The notes below the pieces were generated by a model. It was given only the letters and a program-made list of their open reading frames with translations, ran no database searches and was not told the origin of the DNA. From Pontiella desulfatans (lineage in GTDB: Bacteria > Verrucomicrobiota > Kiritimatiellia > Kiritimatiellales > Pontiellaceae), in assembly GCF_900890425.1 (NCBI RefSeq), contig NZ_CAAHFG010000001.1, positions 1,302,001 to 1,366,000 of the forward strand: a stretch of DNA of 64,000 nucleotides, read 5' to 3'. Shown here one piece after another: positions 34,884 through 43,771 of this stretch (position 1 is the first letter of the stretch; each line of letters starts with the position of its first letter). The position numbers and the translations under genes are program-made.

Positions 34884-37172
34884 ATGAAAATAAGAAAAGC
34901 AGCATTAGCAATATGTATACCTTTGGCATTAGCCGCATCCAGTGGCGCGGCCGTTATAATTGACGATGATTTTTCGTCGGGAACCATCTCCCATAATGCA
35001 CGGTTTCGTATCAATCAAGCCGATGCGGGATGGTATCAGGACGTCACTTCATTGTGGAACATAACCAATGGCGTGCTGACCAATCCCGGCACGACTCCGG
35101 GGATTCCTGCCGAAGGCCCGGTTGGTCAAAGTGTTTTAACGTCCGGGCTGGCTGACGGTCTGGATAAGGTGATCGTTTCGTTCGACTATTCGGTCGGAGC
35201 AGGCAGCACGCTGTATTTTCATTTGCTCGGATTCACAACCAATGGGACGCCCAGTACGGATGAGCAGCTGGCCAATACCCAGCCCCAGAACGGTTCCATT
35301 CAAAACCAGGCGGAAACCGATTTTGGCGATATGAATATCCTCAACGGGGGCGATCCGAACGGTTCAGCCGGGAATGCTGTTTCGTTTGCGGCAACATCCG
35401 GCACCTACACGGCGACGTTCAGCCTGACCAACTATACCTGGTCGGCCGACGAAAGCCCCGGACTCACAGGCGACATTGCGGAAGTAAAGGACTTTGATTT
35501 GATTCTGGCCGCTTTCGCCTCCAACGTAACCTCGAACGATGGTGCCGGTGCGATTTCAATCTCCAATATTACGATCAGTGCCAAGACGTCGGCGGAGACG
35601 TCGGTGTCGGTTTCCCCCGACGATGAACTTTTGATGGTTCTGCTGCCCGGAGAAACGATCGTTACGGGATCGCTGGATGTTGCCTATATTTCCGCGACCA
35701 ATGTGGATATTGCGGTTTCTATTTCAGATGAATCGCACGCTGGTTCGTTCAGTGTGCTCTCCGCAACCCCGCAGACGCTGACGGGGCCGGCAACGCTTGA
35801 GATTGAATATGACAACACCACTCCCGGTTTGACGGATGGCGCGGCGGCAACCTGCCTGGTGACGGTTGCCTGGAACGAGGAGGGACTGCCCACAACCAAT
35901 AATATTGTTGTTCCGGTTCGGGCCCAGACCGGCTATGCAGCGAATGCGAACAATGGATTCATCGGCGCCGGAAACGGCATATCCTGGGGTGACCCGGATA
36001 ACTGGAGCCTGGACCGTGTTCCCGGAACGCTGGGAGCCGACCGGGCCCTCATTCAGATCGGCGGTATTGTTTGTAATGTGGACACCAACTTTACAGGGCC
36101 GTTTGGTTACAACGTCTGGATTCGCGTGGCTTCCGGAGTTTCCCCGGTGCTCAACATCGGTGCCGACCTGAAAAATGCCAATCAGATTCATGTTGGTCAG
36201 GCCACCGGCCAGTACGGCACCCTGAACCACACCGCGGGTGCCGTTGAAGTCGCTACGCTCACCGTCGCGCATGCCACGGGAACCGCTACGAATAATTCGG
36301 CCTACACGCAGACCGGCGGGTCGGTTGATGTGGATTCGCTTACGGTCAACCCGACCGGCGAGCTGAACCTGAACGGCGGAACCATGGATATTGCGACTAG
36401 CATTTCTATTCTGTCCAACGGCGTCATCAATGTGGACGGCGGCGCACTCACGTTCGATGTGGAGCCTGCCAACCGCACGGTGAACTACGGAGAGGGCCTG
36501 TTGAGAGTGAAGTCCGGCTCATTTACCACCCTGGCGGCAGCGGCCTCCGATGTGCTCACGTACCAGGCGCAGCTTGAAGTCAGCGGCGGTACTGTGACCC
36601 TGAACGGCCAGAACAAGCTGGCGAAGCTGACTGTGATTGGCGATGATGCGTCGATTTCAATCAATGCCTATAACCGTCGGCCCAGCAGCGCCAGGAGCCT
36701 GGTCGAATTCGAGTTGGGCAGCAACGGGGTTTCAACGGTTAACCTGACTGGCTGGGCGCACCTCGACATGACCGATATCGTTGTTGACGGTTCAAGCTAT
36801 ACCGGCGGAGGGACGAATATCACCTTGTTCAAGGGTGGAGACTTCCAGAACCTGTCGACCAATGTGGTTGTGCAAAACTTTGCCGGGGACTACGCGGCAA
36901 GCGTAACACAGAGTTTGGATACGGATACGGTTGAGCTGATCATCACGGTCGGCGGCCCGGATATCAGTCTGGATATGCCCTCCGGCGGCCCCGTAACGAT
37001 TTCGTGGCCGGTTGAAAACGGCAGCGCATACAACGTGATGACCAACGTCGATCTTGTGAACGGCACATGGGGCGATGCGGAATGGACTCCGTTCCTGGAT
37101 GGCGACGTGTATAAAGCCACCAACAGCATCGGCAGCGAGCCCCGGTTGTTCTACCGGCTGGAAAACAAGTAA
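34884..37172 (+). CDS. Modular secreted surface protein (modules A, C and beta-helix)
   Basis: 762 residues, AGGAGGAATAG before ATG 34884, signal peptide ending SSGAAV. Module A (about 25-235) starts VIIDDDFSSGTISH and has a YFHLLGF strand. Module C (about 240-350) has LPGETIVTGSLDVAYISAT and ISDESHAGSFSVLSATPQTL. Then comes a beta-helix-like section (about 355-690) opening WGDPDNWSLDRVPGTLGADRA with repeated G-x-L-N-x-x-G-G-T turns. The C-terminus (ISWPVENGSAYNVMTNVDL...FYRLENK) differs from the tail shared by its paralogues. It is probably exported and surface-exposed. Thr/Asn/Gly-rich composition suggests adhesion or glycan binding. A terminator-like hairpin follows. Confidence 0.6.
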   Translation: MKIRKAALAICIPLALAASSGAAVIIDDDFSSGTISHNARFRINQADAGWYQDVTSLWNITNGVLTNPGTTPGIPAEGPVGQSVLTSGLADGLDKVIVSFDYSVGAGSTLYFHLLGFTTNGTPSTDEQLANTQPQNGSIQNQAETDFGDMNILNGGDPNGSAGNAVSFAATSGTYTATFSLTNYTWSADESPGLTGDIAEVKDFDLILAAFASNVTSNDGAGAISISNITISAKTSAETSVSVSPDDELLMVLLPGETIVTGSLDVAYISATNVDIAVSISDESHAGSFSVLSATPQTLTGPATLEIEYDNTTPGLTDGAAATCLVTVAWNEEGLPTTNNIVVPVRAQTGYAANANNGFIGAGNGISWGDPDNWSLDRVPGTLGADRALIQIGGIVCNVDTNFTGPFGYNVWIRVASGVSPVLNIGADLKNANQIHVGQATGQYGTLNHTAGAVEVATLTVAHATGTATNNSAYTQTGGSVDVDSLTVNPTGELNLNGGTMDIATSISILSNGVINVDGGALTFDVEPANRTVNYGEGLLRVKSGSFTTLAAAASDVLTYQAQLEVSGGTVTLNGQNKLAKLTVIGDDASISINAYNRRPSSARSLVEFELGSNGVSTVNLTGWAHLDMTDIVVDGSSYTGGGTNITLFKGGDFQNLSTNVVVQNFAGDYAASVTQSLDTDTVELIITVGGPDISLDMPSGGPVTISWPVENGSAYNVMTNVDLVNGTWGDAEWTPFLDGDVYKATNSIGSEPRLFYRLENK

Positions 37173-37195
37173 GATCCCAAAGCAGTGAAACGATG

Positions 37196-37230
37196 CGTGC
37201 CCGTACGATCCCGTGCGGGCACGTTTTCGT
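37196..37230 (+). terminator. Rho-independent terminator
   Basis: CGTGCCCG (37196-37203) pairs with CGGGCACG (37216-37223), then TTTTCGTTT. It lies 24 bases after the stop codon of the upstream surface protein. Confidence 0.7.
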
Positions 37231-37242
37231 TTCCGGAACAGA

Positions 37243-37339
37243 CCCATCCCGTGAACACGGGATGGGCAAAACTCCCCAGTTTGGTAAATTAGCTTATAAA
37301 TCGGGAAAGGTAGCGGGTTTTTCCCTCGTGAAAGCAAAC
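37243..37339 (+). promoter_or_regulatory. Conserved leader element, copy B
   Basis: A perfect hairpin CCCATCCCGTG-AA-CACGGGATGGG (37243-37266, including the ATGGG of the shared ATGGGCA) is followed by the core GGTA N5 GCTTATAAATCG GGAAAGGT (37283-37311). GTTTG (37279-37283) can pair with CAAAC (37335-37339). The downstream gene starts at 37360. Confidence 0.5.
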
Positions 37340-37359
37340 CCAAGCAGGAGGAAGATGGG

Positions 37360-39762
37360 ATGAGGAAGCCATTGGTAGTTTCAACCGCGTTCGCGCTGTT
37401 CTGCGCGGCAGCCGCCCAGTCGGCCACGATCCAGGAAAACACGGTTTTTCCGGAGATGGATATCATCGCCAGTCAGGAGATTGGTGCGAGTTCCATCGGA
37501 ATCCGTGACATCCCCAATCCGATCCACGCCATTTGCGGCCAGACCTTCACGATAACCAATGCAACGACATTGAGGGCCATCACGCTGAAGGCTAATTCAA
37601 GCAAAACCTTTAGTTCGGGGGATGACATGGTCGAATTGTGGATTGGTGCCGATGCCGATCCCAACCCGACCAATTTCGTTGCGGGAGCAACAAGCTGGCC
37701 GACGAGCTTTGACCTGAATGGAGTCACGCTGACGGCCGGAAAATATTACACAATCAACCTGGACTCCGATATTTCCCTGCCGGCTGGCGATTATGCGTTC
37801 CAGCTCAAATGGGAAAATACCGGCGCAGCGCATCAAATGTTTTTCGCGCGGGCGAACGGCGACGGCGACTATGATGCCGGGGGATTGGTTTATGCCCAAA
37901 CCACGGATGGAAGCTTTGTTGATTTCCCATTGGATACATCAGTGTCCTTTGGCCTTGATATGGTGTTCGGGCTGCACTCGGCGGTTGTCGGGACGGTTCC
38001 CACCTTTTCGGTTGATCCGGCATCTGTGGATATGCTTCTCGTTCCGCCAAACGATCAGGTCACGGGAACCGTTGCCGTGGTCTATACGGCAGACTCCACC
38101 ATGGACATTTCCATGTCGGTTTCTGCGGAATCCCATCCGGGATCGTTCAGTTTGTTGTCCGCCAATCCGCAAACCCTGACAGAGCCCTCTCCGTCAAACA
38201 CCATCCTGGAAATTGAATTCGACAACACGGTTTCCAATCTGGTGGCGGGAGAAAGCGCAACCGGGCTGATAACCATAGCCTGGAGTGAAACCGGTAGTGG
38301 AACAACCAACGAAACGGTTGTCCCGGTGAGTGCTTCCACCGGCTTTGCACCCAATGCAAACAACACATTCATGCCATTGGTCGGAACCTGGGGCGATCCT
38401 GCGAATTGGAGTCTGGGTCGTGTGCCCGGTACTGCCGGGGCCGATAGGGGTATCATTCAGGGGGCTCAGGGCCGGGTCTGCAACGTGGAAACCAACTTCT
38501 CGGCACCCTTCGGCTACAGGGTTTGGGTCCGCACAACGGGCGGTACGCCTAACACCGTCAATGTGGGGGCCGACCTGAAGGGTAGCGCCGATATCTCCGT
38601 CGGGCAGGCCAGCGGCCAATACGGCGTGCTTAATCAGACCGCCGGCGATGTGGATACCGATGCCCTCATAATCGGCGACCCGGACGGAACGGCACCGAGC
38701 AATTCCTACTACAACCTGTCCGGTGGAACGCTGACTTTAGACGGAGATGCAACCCTGTATTCCACTGGGGAGATGGATATCACGGGAGGAACGATGGACA
38801 TCAGTGGTGACATCAATATTGGTGGAACCGGCGTGCTTAACATTGATGGAGGCGCGCTCAGTCAGGCCGGCAATGGCACGATTGATGGCTTGGGAACCCT
38901 TAAACTGCAGTCGGGTTCCTTCTCTACGGGTAATAACACAAGTGGTGGGCAGACCTTTGAAGGCAATGTGGAGATCAGCGGTGGTGCCTTCAGCATGCTG
39001 AGCCAGACTCTCTGCTATGACCCTGCTTCGATTACCGTGAAGGGCGATGAAGCTTCCATTACCATGCGGCATATCCAAACGACAGATACCTACGGTAATT
39101 TTGGTCTAACGCTGAACTATGATCTCGATGAGACCGGCGTCAGCACGATTAACATGAGCGAGTGGATGTTCCTTCAAAAAACGAAGATTAATGTGGACGG
39201 CTCTGCCTATACCGGTGGATCGCAAACGATCAATCTGATTGATGGAAAAAGCATTAACGGTCTGGCCGCCACATCCAATATTACCGTAACCGGATTTTCC
39301 GGGAACTATACGGCCAGTGTGGAGCAGGATACCGGCTCCGGGAACGTCATCCTGACGATCTCCGCCGGGCCCTATGAAGATTGGACTGCCGAGTATAATC
39401 TGTCCGGCACCAATGCCTTGGCGAGCGCCGATCCGGATGGCGACCTGCTCAGCAACCTGTACGAATATGGACTAGGCGGCGACCCGACCAATGGTTCCGT
39501 CCTCGGAATGGATTCGAGCATGGTGTCTGGTTCCGGCTACATCGACTATGTCCATGTCCGCCGCGTGGAAGCCACCAACGATATCAGCTATGAGCTCGCG
39601 CTGAATCAAAACCTGGTTGTCGGAAGCTGGACGACCAACTCCGGCTACTCCGTGGTTGGATATGGCCCGGTCGTCGGTGACTTCGATACGGTGACCAATC
39701 GCATCATTACCACCGGAAAGACGGCGGAGTTCATCGATCTGGTTATCGAAGAGCTGCCATAG
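37360..39762 (+). CDS. Modular secreted surface protein (modules B, C, beta-helix, F)
   Basis: 800 residues, AGGAGGAAG upstream, signal peptide to about residue 22 (AQSA). Module B (about 35-215) contains CGQTFTITNATTLRAITLKA, DDMVELWIGAD and LPAGDYAFQLKWENTG; the last gene of the window carries the same module. Module C (about 220-330) has NDQVTGTVAVVYTAD and SHPGSFSLLSANPQTL. A beta-helix-like section starts WGDPANWSLGRVPGTAGADRG. Module F (about 680-800) starts DPDGDLLSNLYEYGLGGDPTNG and ends TVTNRIITTGKTAEFIDLVI, shared with three other genes. No catalytic motif. Probably a surface or extracellular glycan-binding or adhesive protein. Confidence 0.6.
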   Translation: MRKPLVVSTAFALFCAAAAQSATIQENTVFPEMDIIASQEIGASSIGIRDIPNPIHAICGQTFTITNATTLRAITLKANSSKTFSSGDDMVELWIGADADPNPTNFVAGATSWPTSFDLNGVTLTAGKYYTINLDSDISLPAGDYAFQLKWENTGAAHQMFFARANGDGDYDAGGLVYAQTTDGSFVDFPLDTSVSFGLDMVFGLHSAVVGTVPTFSVDPASVDMLLVPPNDQVTGTVAVVYTADSTMDISMSVSAESHPGSFSLLSANPQTLTEPSPSNTILEIEFDNTVSNLVAGESATGLITIAWSETGSGTTNETVVPVSASTGFAPNANNTFMPLVGTWGDPANWSLGRVPGTAGADRGIIQGAQGRVCNVETNFSAPFGYRVWVRTTGGTPNTVNVGADLKGSADISVGQASGQYGVLNQTAGDVDTDALIIGDPDGTAPSNSYYNLSGGTLTLDGDATLYSTGEMDITGGTMDISGDINIGGTGVLNIDGGALSQAGNGTIDGLGTLKLQSGSFSTGNNTSGGQTFEGNVEISGGAFSMLSQTLCYDPASITVKGDEASITMRHIQTTDTYGNFGLTLNYDLDETGVSTINMSEWMFLQKTKINVDGSAYTGGSQTINLIDGKSINGLAATSNITVTGFSGNYTASVEQDTGSGNVILTISAGPYEDWTAEYNLSGTNALASADPDGDLLSNLYEYGLGGDPTNGSVLGMDSSMVSGSGYIDYVHVRRVEATNDISYELALNQNLVVGSWTTNSGYSVVGYGPVVGDFDTVTNRIITTGKTAEFIDLVIEELP

Positions 39763-39787
39763 GCTTTGATTTTCAATGGATTTAGAC

Positions 39788-39815
39788 GGGGGCTGGAAAG
39801 CCCCCTTGTTTTTAT
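39788..39815 (+). terminator. Rho-independent terminator
   Basis: GGGGGCT-GGAA-AGCCCCC (39788-39805) followed by TTGTTTTTAT. Only about 25 bases separate it from the next start codon, so the next gene needs a promoter within or before the hairpin, or read-through. Confidence 0.85.
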
Positions 39816-39839
39816 ATATAAGAAACAAGAGGAATGATT

Positions 39840-42800
39840 ATGGTTCGGAAATTCGGTTCTGCTTTGGGGCTGTGCCTGATGGTTGCCGCATCCGGCCATG
39901 CGGTGAACTTTACCCGCGACTCCGGCGATACCAACTGGTCGAACCTGGATCAATGGAACGACAACAGTTCCGGCAGTTACCAGAATGCGACCAATTTCCC
40001 GACATCCGGCGACACGGTACTACTGAATGCCGGCAAGACGGTGACGGTAGATACCCATGCAACCATCAATACCATGGTCGCGCCGAATGCGACATCGGAC
40101 GCCGTTGTGGAATTTGTTTCAGGAGGGGGGCTGACGGCGAACAGTTTTCATGTCGGCAATTCCTCGCAGGCAGGCAATGGAACCGTGAACCATTTTGCCG
40201 GTTCGTTGGCGGCCACGACGCTCTCGCTCCGTCCAACCGGCACCAAGACGGGAACGTACAACTTGTACGGCGGAACCGTTGCCGCAACCAATCTTGAGGT
40301 CGGTAATTCAGCAGTGGGCGCAACCGGAACGGCTACCTTTGTTCAGTCCGGCGGAACGGTGACCACGCCCGATGTGGATATTGGAGGTTCCGGACCGGGA
40401 ACGTATGAAATCTCCGGCGGCAGCCTGGATGCAACCGGCACGTTCGACATTCTCACCAACGGCCGGTTCATGGTGGTCGGCACCTCGGCTGTCGTCACGG
40501 CCACGGCGCTCGACACACAACCGGGCAGTACAATGGCTTTCAAACTGGATGCTTCTGGCATCGGCACCATGCAGGTAAGTGGAAGTGTGGATCTCGCAAA
40601 TGCGTCGATTGCAGTGGATGGAGCACCCTATTGGGGTGGCGCGACGAACTTTACCCTGCTGGATGCAGGGATACTGGCTTCCATGGCGGGTTCGGTTTCA
40701 ATCACGGGACTTGCGAACGCTTCCGTCTCGCAAGTGGGCGACAGCGTGGTGCTGAATGTGGTGGAGTCAAAAACCACGTCCGTTTTTGAAAACGCGACCG
40801 GCGACGGCCTGTGGGGAACGGCGGGCAATTGGTCGCCAGTTGGTGTGCCGTCAGGGGCTGTGCTGGCACGCATCGGAAACGGACTGGCCGCCACCTTTTC
40901 CACCAATCAGCCTGTGGTTGACGGCATCATTATCGGCAGCAACGCCACGCTGGTGGTTCAGGCAGGTGTCGCAGTCCCCGAACTGCGGTTTGAACCGCTC
41001 AGCTCCCTAAAGCTCGTCCTTTCCTCGGTCGGTCTTTCTCCATTCACGGTTTCCTCCGGTGTTGTGATGGATTCATCCAACCCGATCTGTATTGATGGCG
41101 CTAACTACGAAGGGCTCGATTGCTATTTCCCTTTGATTCTTGCGGACAACCTACCCAGCAGTTTGACTAACCAGGTTTCATTTGCGGGTTTCGGGATTAG
41201 GGAACCAGCCGTAGTGGTTGAGGACGATGGCCTGTGGCTGCGCGTGATTGCCATGCCGTCGCTCTCCGAGCGGCTCTGTTCGCTGGTTCCGGCGAGCCGG
41301 GTGGCGACGGATTGGTCCAACACCACCTTTTCGGTTGCGCGGAAATATGATCCCTCCGGCTCGGCCTGGAGCGTTTCGTTCGAAGAAGCGCATGTGCTGG
41401 ATACGACCCTCATTCAGACTGCTGCGCATCCCAACCAGTCGTGGGAATTGCGCACCGGAATCGGGGGGTTCATCTATTCGCTCCGGACGGGTGCGCTGGG
41501 CGAAACCGTGCCGCCATCGTGGCGTAGCACACAGGATACATCGCCCTGGAACGACGAGGTCTGGCAGGGTGTGGCCGTCGGGCCGCTGAACAATCCGTCT
41601 GAAGGGAGCCCCTATTTCATGCACCAGTCCGGGGTCTACTTGAAGGATCCGGTTCTCACCAAACCGTTTTATTCCCCGCAGGTCGCTTCGCACCTCGATA
41701 TGGAAAACCGCAGCTTCACCACGGTCAACTGGACGCCGCAGGCGCATGTGAACATCTATGTGGATGAAAACCCGACCAACGACTGGAAATCCTATCTGCT
41801 TTGCTATACGCGCTACCGCGATATGGGGCAGGGGGTGATCGAAGTGATGATGGGCTACTACAACTATGGCCCCGATCATCTCGATTGGTTCAACATGCCC
41901 TGGGGCGGCGTGCGGCGCACCAGCACCGAGTATGCGTTCACCTCCGAACCCGGCGGAACCACGTGGCGCATTCCTATGACCAACGGTTGGGGCAGCAGCG
42001 AGGACTTTGACGAAACCGGCGGATGGCAGGGCTATAGCAATACCTCAAACGGTGTCACCCCGGCGATGGCGTTTGTGTTCGGGCAGGATACGACCCCCAA
42101 TCTTCCCGGGCAGAAATCCGACAGCTGGTTCCGCACCGGTTATGCCGGAGGAAAGGCTCAGTATAAACCGACCGAAACCGACTGGCGCAACTATCTGGTA
42201 TCAACCGCCGTCCGCCGCTACAACCTTCCGCAGGGCAACGGGCTGTGGTCGACGCACTTCTATGTGCTTGGCGACGACATGCAGGATCTCTCGGATCGCA
42301 TCCAGGCGCGCGGAGTGATCGGTGCCGACCTCGCCGCCTTCGACTACACGGAAGCCGGCACACCACTGGTGGCCTACAGCGTCTCCGGTAGCGGCGATAC
42401 ATTCCAATGCGTGGAAGACGGCGGCTCTCCCGACTTTTTCCTCTATGCGCATCCGGTGAGCAACAGCTTCCCGATCTTCGAGGTCATCGAGGACGACGGG
42501 GCGCGCTACCTGACCTGGAACCCCTATGCCAACGGCATCGTCAAACCCTACGACGGCACCATGGCCGGCCTGCGCCTGCTCGGGTTCACCATGCCCGTCG
42601 CCGGAACGAACTATACCTATGCGGCGCTGTCCGGACTGCTTCCTTCGGCAAACTACCTGCCCGACGGCAAAACGCTCTTTGCCCGCACCGCCACTCCGTT
42701 TGAAACGTGGCGCGTTCAGCACTTTGGCAAGACGGATGATTCCGGCGAAGGCGCGAGCACAGCCAACCCTGACAGCGATTCTGCCAACAACCTTGCTGAG

Positions 42801-43106
42801 TATGCGTTGGGCGGCGATCCGCTGGATGCGGGCGATACAGGGTATGTTCCATCGGCCGGAATCCTGAATGAAAACGGAACAAACTGGATTGAGTATGTTT
42901 ATCCCCGCCGCATCGGATCCGAAGCGGAACTTGATTACGCTTTGGAAACCTGTTTCAACCTGATTTCCAACGATTGGAAGATCGGTAGCACAATAGAATT
43001 TCCTATCACCGGAAGCATTGATGCTGACTATGAAGCCGTTACGAACCGGATCGATACAACCGGAAAGACAAATGAATTCATTCGGTTGAAAGTCGATGCG
43101 TTCTAA
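39840..43106 (+). CDS. Modular secreted protein with beta-helix, unknown domain E and tail F
   Basis: 1088 residues. ATG 39840 is chosen because AAGAGG lies 7 bases before it, against 1 base for ATG 39834. The signal peptide ends SGHAV. Residues about 25-310 are a beta-helix-like passenger (NFTRDSGDTNWSNLDQWND opens it). A linker leads to domain E (about 474-950): LSERLCSLVPASR, YFMHQSGVYLKDP, FNMPWGGVRRTSTEY, FYVLGDDMQDL and FLYAHPVSNSFPIFEV. The same domain is in the giant sulfatase fusion at 51348-56762. Tail F (about 955-1088) has NNLAEYALGGDPLDAGDTGYVPS and ends TNRIDTTGKTNEFIRLKV. Domain E is long and conserved enough to be an enzyme, but I recognise no family. Its end overlaps the convergent regulator gene by 4 bases. 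Confidence 0.6.
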   Translation: MVRKFGSALGLCLMVAASGHAVNFTRDSGDTNWSNLDQWNDNSSGSYQNATNFPTSGDTVLLNAGKTVTVDTHATINTMVAPNATSDAVVEFVSGGGLTANSFHVGNSSQAGNGTVNHFAGSLAATTLSLRPTGTKTGTYNLYGGTVAATNLEVGNSAVGATGTATFVQSGGTVTTPDVDIGGSGPGTYEISGGSLDATGTFDILTNGRFMVVGTSAVVTATALDTQPGSTMAFKLDASGIGTMQVSGSVDLANASIAVDGAPYWGGATNFTLLDAGILASMAGSVSITGLANASVSQVGDSVVLNVVESKTTSVFENATGDGLWGTAGNWSPVGVPSGAVLARIGNGLAATFSTNQPVVDGIIIGSNATLVVQAGVAVPELRFEPLSSLKLVLSSVGLSPFTVSSGVVMDSSNPICIDGANYEGLDCYFPLILADNLPSSLTNQVSFAGFGIREPAVVVEDDGLWLRVIAMPSLSERLCSLVPASRVATDWSNTTFSVARKYDPSGSAWSVSFEEAHVLDTTLIQTAAHPNQSWELRTGIGGFIYSLRTGALGETVPPSWRSTQDTSPWNDEVWQGVAVGPLNNPSEGSPYFMHQSGVYLKDPVLTKPFYSPQVASHLDMENRSFTTVNWTPQAHVNIYVDENPTNDWKSYLLCYTRYRDMGQGVIEVMMGYYNYGPDHLDWFNMPWGGVRRTSTEYAFTSEPGGTTWRIPMTNGWGSSEDFDETGGWQGYSNTSNGVTPAMAFVFGQDTTPNLPGQKSDSWFRTGYAGGKAQYKPTETDWRNYLVSTAVRRYNLPQGNGLWSTHFYVLGDDMQDLSDRIQARGVIGADLAAFDYTEAGTPLVAYSVSGSGDTFQCVEDGGSPDFFLYAHPVSNSFPIFEVIEDDGARYLTWNPYANGIVKPYDGTMAGLRLLGFTMPVAGTNYTYAALSGLLPSANYLPDGKTLFARTATPFETWRVQHFGKTDDSGEGASTANPDSDSANNLAEYALGGDPLDAGDTGYVPSAGILNENGTNWIEYVYPRRIGSEAELDYALETCFNLISNDWKIGSTIEFPITGSIDADYEAVTNRIDTTGKTNEFIRLKVDAF

Positions 43107-43771
43107 TTGTTTCCGGAGGGGAAAAATCCGAGCGCGTGGGCGCGGTGTACGGCCGCCGGAGCGTTGGGCACGTTGAGTTTTTCGAAGATATGGGCAATGT
43201 GGTTGTCGGCCGTTTTTGCACTGATCGAAAGATGCTGGCTTATTTGTTTTCTCGCGAAGCCTTGGCTGATGAGGGTAAGAATCTCCATTTCCCGTTCGGA
43301 GAGTGTTGTGGATTCCTTCGGGAGCGCTTCCCCTTTTCTGATGCTTCTAAGAACATACTTCGCCATTTTTGGGTCTAACGAGGCTCCGCCTTCCATGACC
43401 AGTTGGATACCGGACTTTATCTCTTGAACCGTGGCCGATTTCAGCAGATATCCGGCGGCTCCTCGCTGGATGGCGGTCAGGATGTCGGTTTCACTATGGG
43501 ATTGGGTGAGGACAATGGTTTTCGTGGCGGGAATCAAACGGGAGAATTCCGTCAGCGCATCGAGACCGGATAGGCCGGGGAGGTTAAGGTCGAGCAGGAT
43601 GACATCGGGAACGTTCCGGGTGTTCATGTTCTGGAGGCTTCGCAGGGCCAGTTCCGCGGTTCCGAACTGGTTGATCAACTCCAGAACAGAATCATCCTGA
43701 AACGCAAATTGGATAACGTGTCGATATTCTGGATTGTCTTCCACCAGCATGAGTTTGATTTTTTGGGTCAT
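43103..43771 (-). CDS. NarL/FixJ-type response regulator, second copy
   Basis: 222 residues. Receiver domain with EDN at 11-13, Asp61 in VILLDLNLPGLSG, LTQSHSETD and YLLKSA; LuxR-type helix-turn-helix at the C-terminus (LSEREMEILTLISQGFARKQISQHLSISAKTADNHIAHIFEKLNV). It is a paralogue of the regulator at 32058-32723 with the same length and the same closing H-x-A-x-x-FP sequence. It overlaps the kinase upstream by 4 bases. Its stop codon also overlaps that of the convergent surface-protein gene. Likely controls some of the adjacent glycan-related genes (inference). Confidence 0.9.
   Translation of the reverse strand: MTQKIKLMLVEDNPEYRHVIQFAFQDDSVLELINQFGTAELALRSLQNMNTRNVPDVILLDLNLPGLSGLDALTEFSRLIPATKTIVLTQSHSETDILTAIQRGAAGYLLKSATVQEIKSGIQLVMEGGASLDPKMAKYVLRSIRKGEALPKESTTLSEREMEILTLISQGFARKQISQHLSISAKTADNHIAHIFEKLNVPNAPAAVHRAHALGFFPSGNN

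Noticed and set aside
34762-37339. c-di-GMP-I (GEMM) riboswitch identity for the shared leaders
   Set aside because: GGGCAAA and GGTAGCGGG occur in copy B, but the GEMM core (CGCAAAGCC) and helix order are absent, so the match seems accidental.
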